This document shows positions 6,688-15,095 of a stretch of DNA of 64,000 nucleotides, piece by piece. The position numbers and the translations under genes were made by a program. The stretch is taken from assembly GCF_002723835.1 (NCBI RefSeq), contig NZ_BEWG01000095.1:27256-91255 (forward strand), read 5' to 3'. Under the pieces are notes generated by a model. The model ran no database searches, was not told the DNA's origin, and worked only from the letters and a program-made list of their open reading frames with translations. The DNA comes from Mycobacterium sp. shizuoka-1. GTDB taxonomy: Bacteria > Actinomycetota > Actinomycetes > Mycobacteriales > Mycobacteriaceae. How positions within the stretch are numbered: the stretch's first letter is position 1; each line of letters begins with the position of its first letter.

Positions 6688-8778
6688 ATGACCGCAACCC
6701 GGGCCGACGCGCAACAGATCCTCGAACAGCTGGCCGGTCCGGCGGCTGTGTTGCGTGACGACCAGTGGACTGCCATCGAGGCCCTGGTGGTCCATCGGCG
6801 CCGCGCCCTGGTCGTGCAGCGCACCGGCTGGGGGAAATCGGCGGTCTACTTCATCGCCGCCAAGCTGCTGCGCGCGCAGGGCCGCGGACCCACGGTGATC
6901 GTCTCGCCGCTGCTGGCCCTGATGCGTAACCAGGTCAGCGCCGCGCAGCGCGCCGGTGTGCGGGCGGCCACCATCAACTCCGGCAATGTCACCGAGTGGG
7001 ACGACATCCACCGCCAGGTCGCCGCCGGTGACCTCGACGTGTTGCTGGTCAGTCCGGAGCGGCTGAACAACCCGGACTTTCGCGTGCAGGTGCTGCCGTC
7101 GCTGGCTGCCGACGCCGGTCTGGTCGTGGTAGACGAGGCGCACTGCGTCTCCGACTGGGGACACGACTTCCGGCCCGACTACCGGCGGATCCGGACGTTG
7201 ATCGCCGAACTCGGTGCAGGCATCCCGGTATTGGCCACCACGGCGACGGCCAACGACCGCGTCGTCGGCGACGTGGCCGCCCAGCTCGGTGTCGGCGGGG
7301 CCGACACCCTGGTGCTGCGCGGGGGCCTGGACCGCGAGTCCCTGCACCTGTCGGTGGTGAAGGTGCCCACCGGCGCCGCCCGCGCGGCCTGGATTGCGGC
7401 CCAACTCGGTTCACTGGCGGGGTCGGGCATCATCTACACGCTCACGGTCGCCGCCGCGCGTGATCTGGCGGCAGTTTTGAGCGCGCAGGGCCATCAGGTC
7501 GGGGCGTACACCGGGGCGTCGGATCCCGCCGAACGGGAGCAGATGGAAAGCGACCTGCTGGCCAACCGGGTCAAGGCCCTGGTGGCCACCTCGGCGCTGG
7601 GGATGGGATTCGACAAGCCGGATCTGGGCTTCGTGATCCACCTCGGCGCTCCGCAGTCGCCGATCGCGTACTACCAGCAGGTCGGGCGCGCCGGCCGCGC
7701 CAGCGCCCGCGCCGAGGTGATCCTGCTGCCCGGGCACGAGGACGCCGAGATCTGGAGCTACTTCGCCTCGGTGGCGTTCCCGCCGGAATCGTTGGTGCGC
7801 AGGGTGATCGACGCGCTGGAACCGGACCGTCCGCTGTCCACTCCCGCGCTGGAGCCGCTGGTGGATCTGGGCCGCAGCCGACTCGAGATGGTGCTCAAAG
7901 TGCTCGACGTCGACGGCGCGGTGCAGCGGGTGAAAGGCGGCTGGATCAGCACCGGTCAGCCGTGGAGCTACGACGAACAGCGGTATCGCACGCTGGACGC
8001 CGCCCGGCGCAGCGAACAACAGGCCATGCTCGACTACCAGAGCACCGCGGGCTGCCGCATGACGTTCCTGCGCGCGCAGCTCGACGACCCGGAGTTGTCC
8101 CCCGACGACCGCTGCGGTCGGTGCGACAACTGTGCCGGGTCGCGGTTCACCGCCGACGTCGACGAGCGGGCGCTCGAGGCGGCCACCGGCCGGCTGCAGC
8201 AGTGCGGTGTCGAGCTCGCGCCGCGGCGGATCTGGCCGACCGGGATGGCCAGCCTCGGGGTGGACCTCAGTGGACGCATCGACGACGGACCGCTGCCGGG
8301 CCGCACGATCGGCCGGCTGACGGACCTGGGCTGGGGCGTGCGGCTGCGTCGCCTCCTGGACGCACCCGACGGCCCGGTGCCCGAGGAGTTCGTCCGCGCC
8401 GCGATCGCGGTGCTGGCGGACTGGCCGTGGCAGACGCGGCCCGCAGCCGTCATGGGGCTCGACTCGGCGACGCGCCCGGTGCTGATCGGATCGCTGGTCG
8501 ATCGTCTCGCCGAGGTCGGCCGGCTGAGGAATCTGGGCACGCTGCACTACCGCGCGACCCGGCGACCGGTCACCGCGGCGAACTCGGCCTACCGGGTCGC
8601 CGCACTCCACGACGCCTGGCAGGAGCCCGCCGCGGCCGACCTGGCGCAGGTCTCCGGGCCGGTGTTGCTGGTCGACGATCTCACCGACACCGGGTGGACG
8701 ATGACGACCGCGGCGCGCTGTCTGCGCCGCGCCGGGGTGTCGGACGTGCTGCCGTTCGCGCTCGCGGCGGTCAACTAG
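6688..8778 (+). CDS. recQ: RecQ-family DNA helicase fused to a C-terminal phosphoribosyltransferase-like domain
   Basis: A 696-residue superfamily 2 helicase. Motif I is TGWGKS (Lys50), motif II is DEAH, motif III is TATAN, and the C-terminal helicase lobe ends with GMGFDKPD and QQVGRAGR. A RecQ zinc-binding cysteine set follows (CR...CGRCDNC). The last 200 residues differ from classical RecQ: VLLVDDLTDTGWTMTTA is a PRPP-binding loop of type I phosphoribosyltransferases, as in ComF-like proteins, and no HRDC domain is recognised. The helicase role in DNA repair is well supported; that of the fused domain is unknown. Its position 31 bp after hsaF suggests read-through from a catabolic operon, though it need not belong to it. 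Confidence 0.9.
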   Translation: MTATRADAQQILEQLAGPAAVLRDDQWTAIEALVVHRRRALVVQRTGWGKSAVYFIAAKLLRAQGRGPTVIVSPLLALMRNQVSAAQRAGVRAATINSGNVTEWDDIHRQVAAGDLDVLLVSPERLNNPDFRVQVLPSLAADAGLVVVDEAHCVSDWGHDFRPDYRRIRTLIAELGAGIPVLATTATANDRVVGDVAAQLGVGGADTLVLRGGLDRESLHLSVVKVPTGAARAAWIAAQLGSLAGSGIIYTLTVAAARDLAAVLSAQGHQVGAYTGASDPAEREQMESDLLANRVKALVATSALGMGFDKPDLGFVIHLGAPQSPIAYYQQVGRAGRASARAEVILLPGHEDAEIWSYFASVAFPPESLVRRVIDALEPDRPLSTPALEPLVDLGRSRLEMVLKVLDVDGAVQRVKGGWISTGQPWSYDEQRYRTLDAARRSEQQAMLDYQSTAGCRMTFLRAQLDDPELSPDDRCGRCDNCAGSRFTADVDERALEAATGRLQQCGVELAPRRIWPTGMASLGVDLSGRIDDGPLPGRTIGRLTDLGWGVRLRRLLDAPDGPVPEEFVRAAIAVLADWPWQTRPAAVMGLDSATRPVLIGSLVDRLAEVGRLRNLGTLHYRATRRPVTAANSAYRVAALHDAWQEPAAADLAQVSGPVLLVDDLTDTGWTMTTAARCLRRAGVSDVLPFALAAVN

Positions 8779-8833
8779 CCGCCGCGGCCGGGGGTAACAC
8801 CCCTGCAGGCCGCCGCGACGTTCCTGACAGTGA

Positions 8834-8857
8834 CCGCGCGACAGTACTGCCGCGCGG
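8834..8857. promoter_or_regulatory. 24-bp near-perfect palindrome upstream of the hemophore-like gene
   Basis: Two 12-bp arms meet at the centre of CAGTACTG and are flanked by CCGCGCG/CGCGCGG; only one base pair (8841 against 8850) is mismatched. The left arm overlaps a direct repeat of GACAGT followed by CCGCGCG (8826-8840 and 8840-8856). It ends 18 bp before the ATG and fits an operator for a dimeric repressor; the regulator is unknown. Confidence 0.7.
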
Positions 8858-8875
8858 CGTGAAGGGAGAACCACC

Positions 8876-9253
8876 ATGGGAGTTCGTCGTGCCGTTGTGA
8901 CCGTGCTGGCTGCCGGAGCGGCCTGTGTCGTGTCGATGCCGTCCGCCAATGCCGAGCCGGCGCCCGCGCCCGCGCCGGACTGTTCGGCGGCGGGTCTGTC
9001 GTCGACGATCAGTTCGGTCACCAAGAACCTGTCGGACTACTTCGCCGCGCACCCGGACGCCAACCAGGCCCTGATCGACGCTACCCGCCAGTCGGCGTTC
9101 TCGGCCATCGGGGCGTTCAACACCTACTTCAACGACCACCCGGACCAGGCCAACGACATCCGGGCCATCAAGGCGCCGCTGGTCGACTTCCAGAACCAGT
9201 GCGGTCTGCAGGTGGAGCCGGCCGAGGCCCTGGTGGTCATCGGCGAGCTGTAG
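8876..9253 (+). CDS. Small exported hemophore-like (Rv0203-type) protein
   Basis: A 125-residue exported protein with a Sec signal peptide ending near NAEPAP at about residue 27, followed by a mostly helical domain of about 90 residues with two cysteines (DCSAAG near the start, QCGLQ near the end). Size, the paired cysteines and the motif YFAAHPDANQAL match the mycobacterial hemophore-related family (Rv0203 type), which binds heme outside the cell. AAGGGAG gives a strong ribosome site. It is convergent with the IclR gene and preceded by a 24-bp palindrome that probably governs it. Heme binding is family inference. Confidence 0.8.
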   Translation: MGVRRAVVTVLAAGAACVVSMPSANAEPAPAPAPDCSAAGLSSTISSVTKNLSDYFAAHPDANQALIDATRQSAFSAIGAFNTYFNDHPDQANDIRAIKAPLVDFQNQCGLQVEPAEALVVIGEL

Positions 9254-9280
9254 CCGCCGCCTCCCGCGGGCCCCGCGAGA

Positions 9281-10189
9281 TCACCAATGCGGTTTGGTGC
9301 CGCCGAGCTGAGCGGTGAGCGCGTCGGCGCTCGCTACCAGGCCGCGGGCGTGCTTGGCGATCTCGGAGTCGGTGAGCGCGCGGCCGATCTGCAGCGACAC
9401 CACCATCGCCTGCCGGTGGTGGTGGTCGTAGACCGGTGCCGAGATGACGCTGACGTCGTGGCGCTGACGGGCGCCCTCGGCCTCGCTGCTCAGGTAGACC
9501 CGCTCGCCGATGTCCGAGATCAGCTCGCCCAGCAGGGCGCGCAGCTCGTCAGGCAGGGTGCTCGACATGCCGGCCATCAGCGAATAGAGCCGCCGACCGC
9601 CGGGGGTCAGCCGCTCGACCAGGTAGCCGGCCGTGCGGCATTCGGCGATGACGCGATCGAGGCGCTGTGTTTCGGTGCGCAACGGGATGGTCGGGTCCCT
9701 TCTGTCCAGCCAGCTGCGCAGTGCCTCGTCGTCCCACAACACGAACATCAGGCCGACCGGCGGGGCGAACGGGTAGCTCTGCCCGACTCTCACGCCGACG
9801 TCGGAGCCGGGCGGACCAACAAGTTCCAGCAGCGTGATCCGGTCGTCGACGACGGCGGCCAGGGCCGCGGTGGTGTCGAAGGCCTTCGACAGGCGGCTCA
9901 GTTCGGCGCGGGCCGCCGGGTTCACGCGCAGGGATTCCTGCGCGAGGTGGCCCAGCGCGATCAGGCTCGGTCCGAGCCGATAGGTCTTGTCGGCGGCATC
10001 GCGGACCAGATACCCCGAGTCGGTCAGGGTGGTCACGATGCCGAGGCAGGTCGGCTTGGCCAGGTGCAACTGCCGGGCCAGCTCCGAGAGGCCGAACCGC
10101 TCTTGCGGGTGCTTGGCCAAGAAATCCAGAATCGCCACCACGCGCTGCGTGGGGGGCGAGGACCGACCAGGACTGCACGCATCGGGCAT
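9281..10189 (-). CDS. IclR-family transcriptional regulator
   Basis: A 302-residue regulator with an N-terminal winged helix (residues about 10-75, including FGLSELARQLHLAKPT) and an IclR effector-binding domain (residues about 90-290). IclR proteins usually sense small aromatic or carboxylic ligands and often control the adjacent catabolic gene. The neighbour across the 124-bp divergent region is the KstR-linked DUF1214-like gene at 10314. That region holds dyads such as TCCA-GATA-TGGA at 10211-10222 and a larger inverted pair, ATATGGACCGT (10216-10226) against ACGGTCCAATAT (10284-10295). A role as a local co-regulator of steroid genes is inference. Confidence 0.92.
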   Translation of the reverse strand: MPDACSPGRSSPPTQRVVAILDFLAKHPQERFGLSELARQLHLAKPTCLGIVTTLTDSGYLVRDAADKTYRLGPSLIALGHLAQESLRVNPAARAELSRLSKAFDTTAALAAVVDDRITLLELVGPPGSDVGVRVGQSYPFAPPVGLMFVLWDDEALRSWLDRRDPTIPLRTETQRLDRVIAECRTAGYLVERLTPGGRRLYSLMAGMSSTLPDELRALLGELISDIGERVYLSSEAEGARQRHDVSVISAPVYDHHHRQAMVVSLQIGRALTDSEIAKHARGLVASADALTAQLGGTKPHW

Positions 10190-10245
10190 TGCAAAATCCT
10201 ACCGTCCTATTCCAGATATGGACCGTTGACTTGGTTGACTGCCAC

Positions 10246-10259
10246 TGGAACGCGTTCTA
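10246..10259. promoter_or_regulatory. KstR operator upstream of the DUF1214-like gene
   Basis: TGGAACGCGTTCTA fits TnnAACnnGTTnnA exactly. It lies 55 bp upstream of the ATG at 10314 and between the arms of a separate inverted repeat that could be an IclR site. Confidence 0.85.
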
Positions 10260-10313
10260 GTCTCAGTCGGAGAACGTACCGATACGGTCCAATATTGAAA
10301 CGCGAGGCGGTCG

Positions 10314-11447
10314 ATGTCGATGTACTCCCAGCCATTCGTGGATGCCATTGCCGAGTCTGAACGGCTGGTCTCCGAAGCCTCGTTCATCGAGAGCGAAGCA
10401 GACCTGCTGGAGGGCCTGCAATACCTGGCGGGCTGCGTCGCGGCATGCACGCACGTCGCGTTCGACTTCGATCGCGACCACCCCTTCCTGCACTCGGGAA
10501 CCGGCCCGTTCACCAAGATGGGTCTGGATAATCCCGACACCATGTACTTCGGCACCAGGGTGGTCGCCGGCCACGAGTACGTCGTCACCGGTAAACGCGG
10601 AACCACCACCGACGTCAGCTTCCAGCTGCTCGGCGGCGAGTACACCGACAAGGTGGTCCCGGACAGTGAGACGGCCTTCGACGATCGCCGGCTCGACATC
10701 GCCGCCGACGGCACGTTCGAATGGCGTTTTACCCCGGACACCAACGCGCAGCTGGTCATTCGGGAGGTCTACAACGACTGGTCGGCCCAGCGTGGCAGCT
10801 TCGCGATCGCCCGCACCGACACCGCGGGCACCGCACCGCCGCCGCTGACGAAGGAACTGATCGAAAAGCGCTGGGCGACCGCGGGTAAGCAACTCGTGCA
10901 GCGGGTGAAGACCTGGCTGCAGTTCCCGAAGTGGTTCTACGACAACCTGCCGGTGAACACCCTGACCGCGCCGCGGCTCACCCCGGGTGGCCTGGCGACC
11001 CAGTACTCGTCGGTGGGGCACTACGACATCACGCCGGACCAGGCCCTGATCCTCACGCTGCCGGTGACCGACGCTCCCTACCTCGGGTTCCAGCTCGGCA
11101 GCCTGTGGTACATCTCGCTGGACTACATCAACCACCAGACGTCGCTGAACGGCACTCAGGCGCAAGCCGATCCGGACGGCAAGATCCGCATCGTGGTGGC
11201 CGACCAGAACCCCGGCGTGACCAACTGGGTCGAGACCCTCGGGCATGCCAAGGGTTACCTCCAGTTCCGGTGGCAGCGGGTCTCGCGTGAGCTGACCGAG
11301 GCTGACGGCCCCACCCTGGAGCTGGTCGACCTGGCGTCGGTGGCCGACAAGCTGCCCTACTACGAGCACAACAAGATCTCCGATGACGACTGGCGTGAGC
11401 GGATTGCGCTGCGTCAGAAACTAATTGGCAACAGGATGGTGGGATAA
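10314..11447 (+). CDS. DUF1214-like protein of the steroid regulon, Rv3531c-like
   Basis: A 377-residue soluble protein without a signal peptide. The C-terminal two-thirds resembles the DUF1214 fold: a stretch around PYLGFQLGSLWYISLDY, then GVTNWVETLGHAKGYLQFRW. The gene begins 55 bp after a KstR operator and is followed after 3 bp by an SDR and then a sulfotransferase, the arrangement I remember for Rv3531c-Rv3530c-Rv3529c. Its biochemical role is unknown. A second ATG six bases in is equally possible. Regulation by KstR and perhaps the divergent IclR protein is inferred. Confidence 0.8.
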   Translation: MSMYSQPFVDAIAESERLVSEASFIESEADLLEGLQYLAGCVAACTHVAFDFDRDHPFLHSGTGPFTKMGLDNPDTMYFGTRVVAGHEYVVTGKRGTTTDVSFQLLGGEYTDKVVPDSETAFDDRRLDIAADGTFEWRFTPDTNAQLVIREVYNDWSAQRGSFAIARTDTAGTAPPPLTKELIEKRWATAGKQLVQRVKTWLQFPKWFYDNLPVNTLTAPRLTPGGLATQYSSVGHYDITPDQALILTLPVTDAPYLGFQLGSLWYISLDYINHQTSLNGTQAQADPDGKIRIVVADQNPGVTNWVETLGHAKGYLQFRWQRVSRELTEADGPTLELVDLASVADKLPYYEHNKISDDDWRERIALRQKLIGNRMVG

Positions 11448-11450
11448 CAC

Positions 11451-12233
11451 ATGGCCGGCTTGCTCGAGAACAAAGTCGTCGTGATCAGCGGCGTCGGACC
11501 GGCGCTGGGCACGACGCTGGCGCGCCGATGTGCCGAGGAAGGCGCCGACCTGGTGCTGGCGGCTCGCACGGTCGGGCGTCTGGACGATGTGGCCAAGCAG
11601 GTCACCGACCTCGGCCGGCGCGCGCTGTCGGTGGGCACCGACATCACCGACGAGGCACAGGTGGACAACCTGGTCAAGGAGACCTTGGCCGCCTACGGCA
11701 AGGTGGACGTGCTGATCAACAACGCGTTCAAGGTGCCGTCGATGAAGCCCTTCGCCAACACCTCGTTCGACCACATCCGCGAGACGGTTGAGCTCACGGT
11801 GCTCGGCGCGCTGCGGCTGATCCAGGGTTTCACCCCGGCTTTGGTCGAGGCCAAGGGCTCGGTGGTGAACGTGAACTCGATGGTGCTGCGGCACTCCGAT
11901 CCCAAGCAGGGCGCCTACAAGCTGGCCAAGGCGGCGCTGCTGTCGATGTCCCAATCGCTGGCCAGTGAACTCGGTCCGCAGGGCATTCGAGTGAATTCGG
12001 TTCTGCCCGGCTATATCTGGGGCGGCACCCTGCAGGGCTACTTCGAGCATCAGGCCAGCAAGTACGGCACGACCGTCGACGAGATCTACAAGGCGGCCGC
12101 GGTCAACAGCGACCTCAAGCGACTGCCCACCGAGGACGAGGTGGCCTCGGCGATCCTGTTCATGGCCAGCGATCTGTCCAGCGGCATCACCGGCCAGACG
12201 CTGGACGTCAACTGCGGGGAGTATCACAACTGA
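11451..12233 (+). CDS. Short-chain dehydrogenase/reductase, Rv3530c-like
   Basis: A 260-residue classical-size SDR. The cofactor loop is atypical, SGVGPALG instead of TGxxxGIG. NNAF replaces NNAG, and the catalytic YKLAK (Tyr-x3-Lys) is present with a Ser in VNSMVLRHS. Such changes occur in several steroid and acyl-CoA SDRs. It lies 3 bp after the DUF1214-like gene, and its stop overlaps the sulfotransferase start (TGATG), so the three are translated as a unit. The likely role is oxidation or reduction of a hydroxyl or keto group on a steroid intermediate; the substrate cannot be read from sequence. Confidence 0.88.
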   Translation: MAGLLENKVVVISGVGPALGTTLARRCAEEGADLVLAARTVGRLDDVAKQVTDLGRRALSVGTDITDEAQVDNLVKETLAAYGKVDVLINNAFKVPSMKPFANTSFDHIRETVELTVLGALRLIQGFTPALVEAKGSVVNVNSMVLRHSDPKQGAYKLAKAALLSMSQSLASELGPQGIRVNSVLPGYIWGGTLQGYFEHQASKYGTTVDEIYKAAAVNSDLKRLPTEDEVASAILFMASDLSSGITGQTLDVNCGEYHN

Positions 12234-13369
12234 TGAGCGACTTCCTCAGCGTCGAAAGCCTGAAGGCGTCGGCCGTCAAGGCCAGCGGCTTGGACGATTT
12301 CGGCGTCGACGACGACAACTACCAGGAAGCACTGCGCGTGCTCCTCGATGCGTTCCGCAACGAAGCGGACCTCACCGAGATCGGCAGCAAGATGCACCGG
12401 TTTTTCGTGCGAAACGCGTTGGTGGCCAGGCTGATGTCCGAAGCAGCCTTCAAGCAGTATCCGCAGCACGCCGACGTCGCGATCGAGCGGCCGATCTTCG
12501 TCACCGGACTGCCGCGCACCGGCACGACCGCGCTGCACCGCCTGCTGTGCGGCGACCCGCGCCACCAGGGCCTGGAGCTGTGGCTCGCGGAGTTCCCGCA
12601 GCCCCGCCCGCCGCGGGAGACCTGGAAGGACAACCCGGTCTTCCAGCAGATCGATGCGCAGTTCGCCAAGGCCCACGCGGAGAACCCGGACTACACCGGG
12701 CTGCACTACATGACCGCCGACGAGGTCGAGGAGTGCTGGCAGCTGCTGCGACAGTCGGTGCACTCGGTCTCCTACGAGACGCTCGCGCACGTGCCGTCCT
12801 ACGCGCAGTGGCTGTCGAAGCAGGACTGGACGAAGTCCTATGAGCGGCACCGCAAGAACCTGCAACTGATCGGGCTCAACGATCCCGAGAAGCGCTGGGT
12901 GCTCAAGAATCCCAGCCACCTGTTCGCGCTGGACGCGGTGCTCGCGGTCTATCCCGACGCGTTGATCCTGCAGTGCCATCGCCCGGCCGAGACGATCATG
13001 GCCTCGATGTGCTCGCTGGCTCAGCACACCACCGAGGGCTGGTCGAACACGTTCACCGGCGACGTCATCGGGGCTGACTCGCTGGAGACGTGGTCGCGCG
13101 GGCTGGAGCTGTTCAATGCCGAACGGGCCAAGCACAATCCGGCCCAGTTCTGCGATGTGGACTACTTCGAGCTGATCCGCGATCCGATGGGCACCGTGCA
13201 GAACATCTACTCGCACTTCGGTATCGAGATGACCGAGGAAGCCCGAGCGGCGATCCAGCGCACCGATGAGGAGAGCAAGCAGGGCCCGAGGGCGCCGAAG
13301 CACACCTACTCGCTGGCCGACTACGGCCTGACCGAAGAGCAGGTCAAGGAGCGTTTCAAGGGCCTGTAG
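12233..13369 (+). CDS. Sulfotransferase-family protein, Rv3529c-like
   Basis: A 378-residue protein of the PAPS-dependent sulfotransferase family. The 5'-phosphosulfate loop reads FVTGLPRTGTTALHRLL (residues about 90-106), and a later segment LKNPSHLFALDAV matches the 3'-phosphate-binding region. Mycobacterial members often sit in lipid or steroid gene clusters; the acceptor is unknown. The start overlaps the SDR stop by one base. The gene ends 4 bp before the convergent Rv3527-like gene, leaving no room for a separate terminator. Confidence 0.87.
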   Translation: MSDFLSVESLKASAVKASGLDDFGVDDDNYQEALRVLLDAFRNEADLTEIGSKMHRFFVRNALVARLMSEAAFKQYPQHADVAIERPIFVTGLPRTGTTALHRLLCGDPRHQGLELWLAEFPQPRPPRETWKDNPVFQQIDAQFAKAHAENPDYTGLHYMTADEVEECWQLLRQSVHSVSYETLAHVPSYAQWLSKQDWTKSYERHRKNLQLIGLNDPEKRWVLKNPSHLFALDAVLAVYPDALILQCHRPAETIMASMCSLAQHTTEGWSNTFTGDVIGADSLETWSRGLELFNAERAKHNPAQFCDVDYFELIRDPMGTVQNIYSHFGIEMTEEARAAIQRTDEESKQGPRAPKHTYSLADYGLTEEQVKERFKGL

Positions 13370-13373
13370 CGGC

Positions 13374-13832
13374 CTAGCCGTCGCCGGGGGCGGGGGCGCT
13401 GGAGTACTCCTCCAGGCAGCCCTCCGCCACGGCGTGCCTGATGCTGTCGGAGAGCCTCGGGCAGGACCGGGTGCGCGCGCTGGATCCGCCGGCCTCACGG
13501 ATCTCGGTGAAGTAGGCGCAGCGTTGCTGGGCCTCGCTGCTCCACTGCACCGCGGTGTGTGCGGCGCCGAGTTTCTTGACTTTCACCGCGATGTGGCAGT
13601 ACCGGCAGTCCACCTCGACCAGACCGGCGGACAGGTAGCGCTCCCGGTCTTTGCGGGTGGCCTCGTGCATGGCGGCCGCGCGCTGCGGATCGGAGGCGAA
13701 ATCGGGTGCCTTGGACCAGGGTCCGGGGGCGCCGTCGTCGTGCTCGTGCGGCTCGTCGTGTTCGTGCACGCCGAGAAGATGGAGCATGGACCGCGCCAGA
13801 TCGTCGACGTCGAGCGGTTCCTCGGGGCTCAT
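13374..13832 (-). CDS. Cys/His-rich small protein encoded with kshA, Rv3527-like
   Basis: A 152-residue soluble protein with a His/Asp/Glu-rich N-terminal segment (HEHDEPHEHDDG, about residues 22-33) and conserved-looking cysteines (DCRYCH, QQRCAYF, RSCPRL, EGCLEE) that could bind a metal. I recognise no named domain. It starts at the ATG at 13830-13832, two bases past the kshA stop; a GTG at 13836-13838 overlapping that stop (GTGA) is an alternative. Coupling to kshA suggests a function tied to the Rieske oxygenase, such as metal handling or assembly, but this is inference from position. Confidence 0.75.
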   Translation of the reverse strand: MSPEEPLDVDDLARSMLHLLGVHEHDEPHEHDDGAPGPWSKAPDFASDPQRAAAMHEATRKDRERYLSAGLVEVDCRYCHIAVKVKKLGAAHTAVQWSSEAQQRCAYFTEIREAGGSSARTRSCPRLSDSIRHAVAEGCLEEYSSAPAPGDG

Positions 13833-13834
13833 AG

Positions 13835-14977
13835 TCACACCTGGGTCGGCTGTCCTTCGGACTCGGCTTGCTTCTTGAGGTTCTCCTGGACCTCCACCTG
13901 CCACTTCTCGTTGGCGGGTGCGGTGTCGACCTCGAGCTCGAAGCGGTCGGTCATGTCCGGTGTCACGTCGGCGACGTCGACGTAGAACTGCTGGTACCAG
14001 CGGCGCATCTGGTAGACGGCGCCGTCTTCCTCGACGAGCAGCGGGTTGTCGATGCGGGTCTTGTGTTTCCAGATCTCGACGTCCTGGAGGAAGCCCTTGC
14101 TGACGCCGGTGACCATCGCGTCGGAGAGCTTCTCGCTCATGGAATCGTCCATGCCCTTGGGCTTCTCGACGATCACACCCCACTGCAGCATGAACGAGTC
14201 CTGGGTCACCGGGTAGTGACAGTTGATCAGGATCGACTCGGCCTTGAAGCCGCCGTAGTTGTTGTGCAGCCAGTTGATCATGAACGACGGACCGAAGTAC
14301 GACGCCTCGGAATCCAGGTGGGACTCGGTGTAGGCCGAGCCGCCGAGGGTGACGTCGGGCCGGCCGACGTTGTGCAGGTACTGCGAGGCGATGTGGCCCT
14401 CGAAGACGTTCTTGAAGTACGTCGGCAAGCCGAAGTGGATGTAGAAGAAGTGCGCCATGTCGGTCACGTTGTCGACGATCTCGCGGCAGTTGGAGCCCTC
14501 GATCAACATCGAGTTCCACTTCCACTCGGTCCACTCGCCGCTGGTGTACTCCGGGATCTCCGGAATCCGCACCTCGGGCTGCGGCGGATTGCCCTCGTGG
14601 TCGTGCCAGACGAACAGCAGGCCGCTGCGCACATCGGTCTCCCAGGACCGGGTGCGGGCCAGCCGCGGGGTGCGCTTGGCGTAGGGCACCAGCTTGCACC
14701 GGCCGTCGCCGCCCCACCGCCAGTCGTGGAACGGGCAGGCCAGCGCGTCGTCTTTGACGGTGCCCTGGGACAGGTCTCCGCCCAGGTGACGGCAGTACGC
14801 GTCGAGCACGTGGACCGCACCCTGGGAGTCGGAGAAGACCACCAGCTTCGTCCCGAAGGCGTTGATCGGGTGCGGCTTGCCGTCGGTGTAGTCAGCGATC
14901 GGGCCCAGGCAGTGCCAGCCCCGGGCATACCGGTCCGGCAGGGTCCCGGTGTCGATCTCGCGAATACCGGTAGTCAC
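13835..14977 (-). CDS. kshA: 3-ketosteroid 9-alpha-hydroxylase oxygenase component KshA
   Basis: A 380-residue Rieske non-heme iron oxygenase. The [2Fe-2S] ligands are in YCRHLGG and CPFHDW, and the mononuclear iron site includes NVTDMAHFFYIHFG (Asp plus two His). It hydroxylates C9 of 3-ketosteroids using electrons from KshB, which is not in this window, and with KstD opens ring B. The GTG start at 14977 has GGAGG seven bases upstream and matches the N-terminus I recall for Mtb KshA (REIDAGALPxRYARGW). A KstR operator lies 28 bp upstream. Confidence 0.96.
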   Translation of the reverse strand: MTTGIREIDTGTLPDRYARGWHCLGPIADYTDGKPHPINAFGTKLVVFSDSQGAVHVLDAYCRHLGGDLSQGTVKDDALACPFHDWRWGGDGRCKLVPYAKRTPRLARTRSWETDVRSGLLFVWHDHEGNPPQPEVRIPEIPEYTSGEWTEWKWNSMLIEGSNCREIVDNVTDMAHFFYIHFGLPTYFKNVFEGHIASQYLHNVGRPDVTLGGSAYTESHLDSEASYFGPSFMINWLHNNYGGFKAESILINCHYPVTQDSFMLQWGVIVEKPKGMDDSMSEKLSDAMVTGVSKGFLQDVEIWKHKTRIDNPLLVEEDGAVYQMRRWYQQFYVDVADVTPDMTDRFELEVDTAPANEKWQVEVQENLKKQAESEGQPTQV

Positions 14978-15005
14978 CTCAAGGCCTCCACTCGTCGTCT
15001 CTAAC

Positions 15006-15019
15006 TAGAACACGTTACA
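15006..15019. promoter_or_regulatory. KstR operator, kshA / gamma-CA-like divergent region
   Basis: TAGAACACGTTACA fits TnnAACnnGTTnnA exactly. It lies 28 bp upstream of kshA and 76 bp upstream of the divergent gene at 15096. Confidence 0.86.
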
Positions 15020-15083
15020 GTTTTACCGTCCGATCGCGCAATCGCCGGGCACGCTAGCTGGGGATTACCCAGTGCACGTGCGG

Positions 15084-15089
15084 TATATC
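15084..15089 (+). promoter_or_regulatory. Candidate -10 element for a leaderless transcript
   Basis: TATATC ends six bases before the ATG at 15096, and there is no Shine-Dalgarno-like sequence before that ATG. The spacing puts transcription start at or next to the ATG. No clear -35 is visible. Confidence 0.45.
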
Positions 15090-15095
15090 TGAACG

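Noticed and set aside
4815..6824. A 669-codon minus-strand frame antisense to hsaG and hsaF
   Set aside because: It is the antisense of two certain genes, has no recognisable domain, and long antisense frames are expected at this base composition. The same applies to the long frame at 1994-3595 opposite kstD and others.
15006..15019. KstR2 (AnCAAGnnCTTGnT) sites anywhere in the window
   Set aside because: All dyads of this kind seen match KstR, not KstR2; I found no clear KstR2 motif, so ring C/D control cannot be claimed here.
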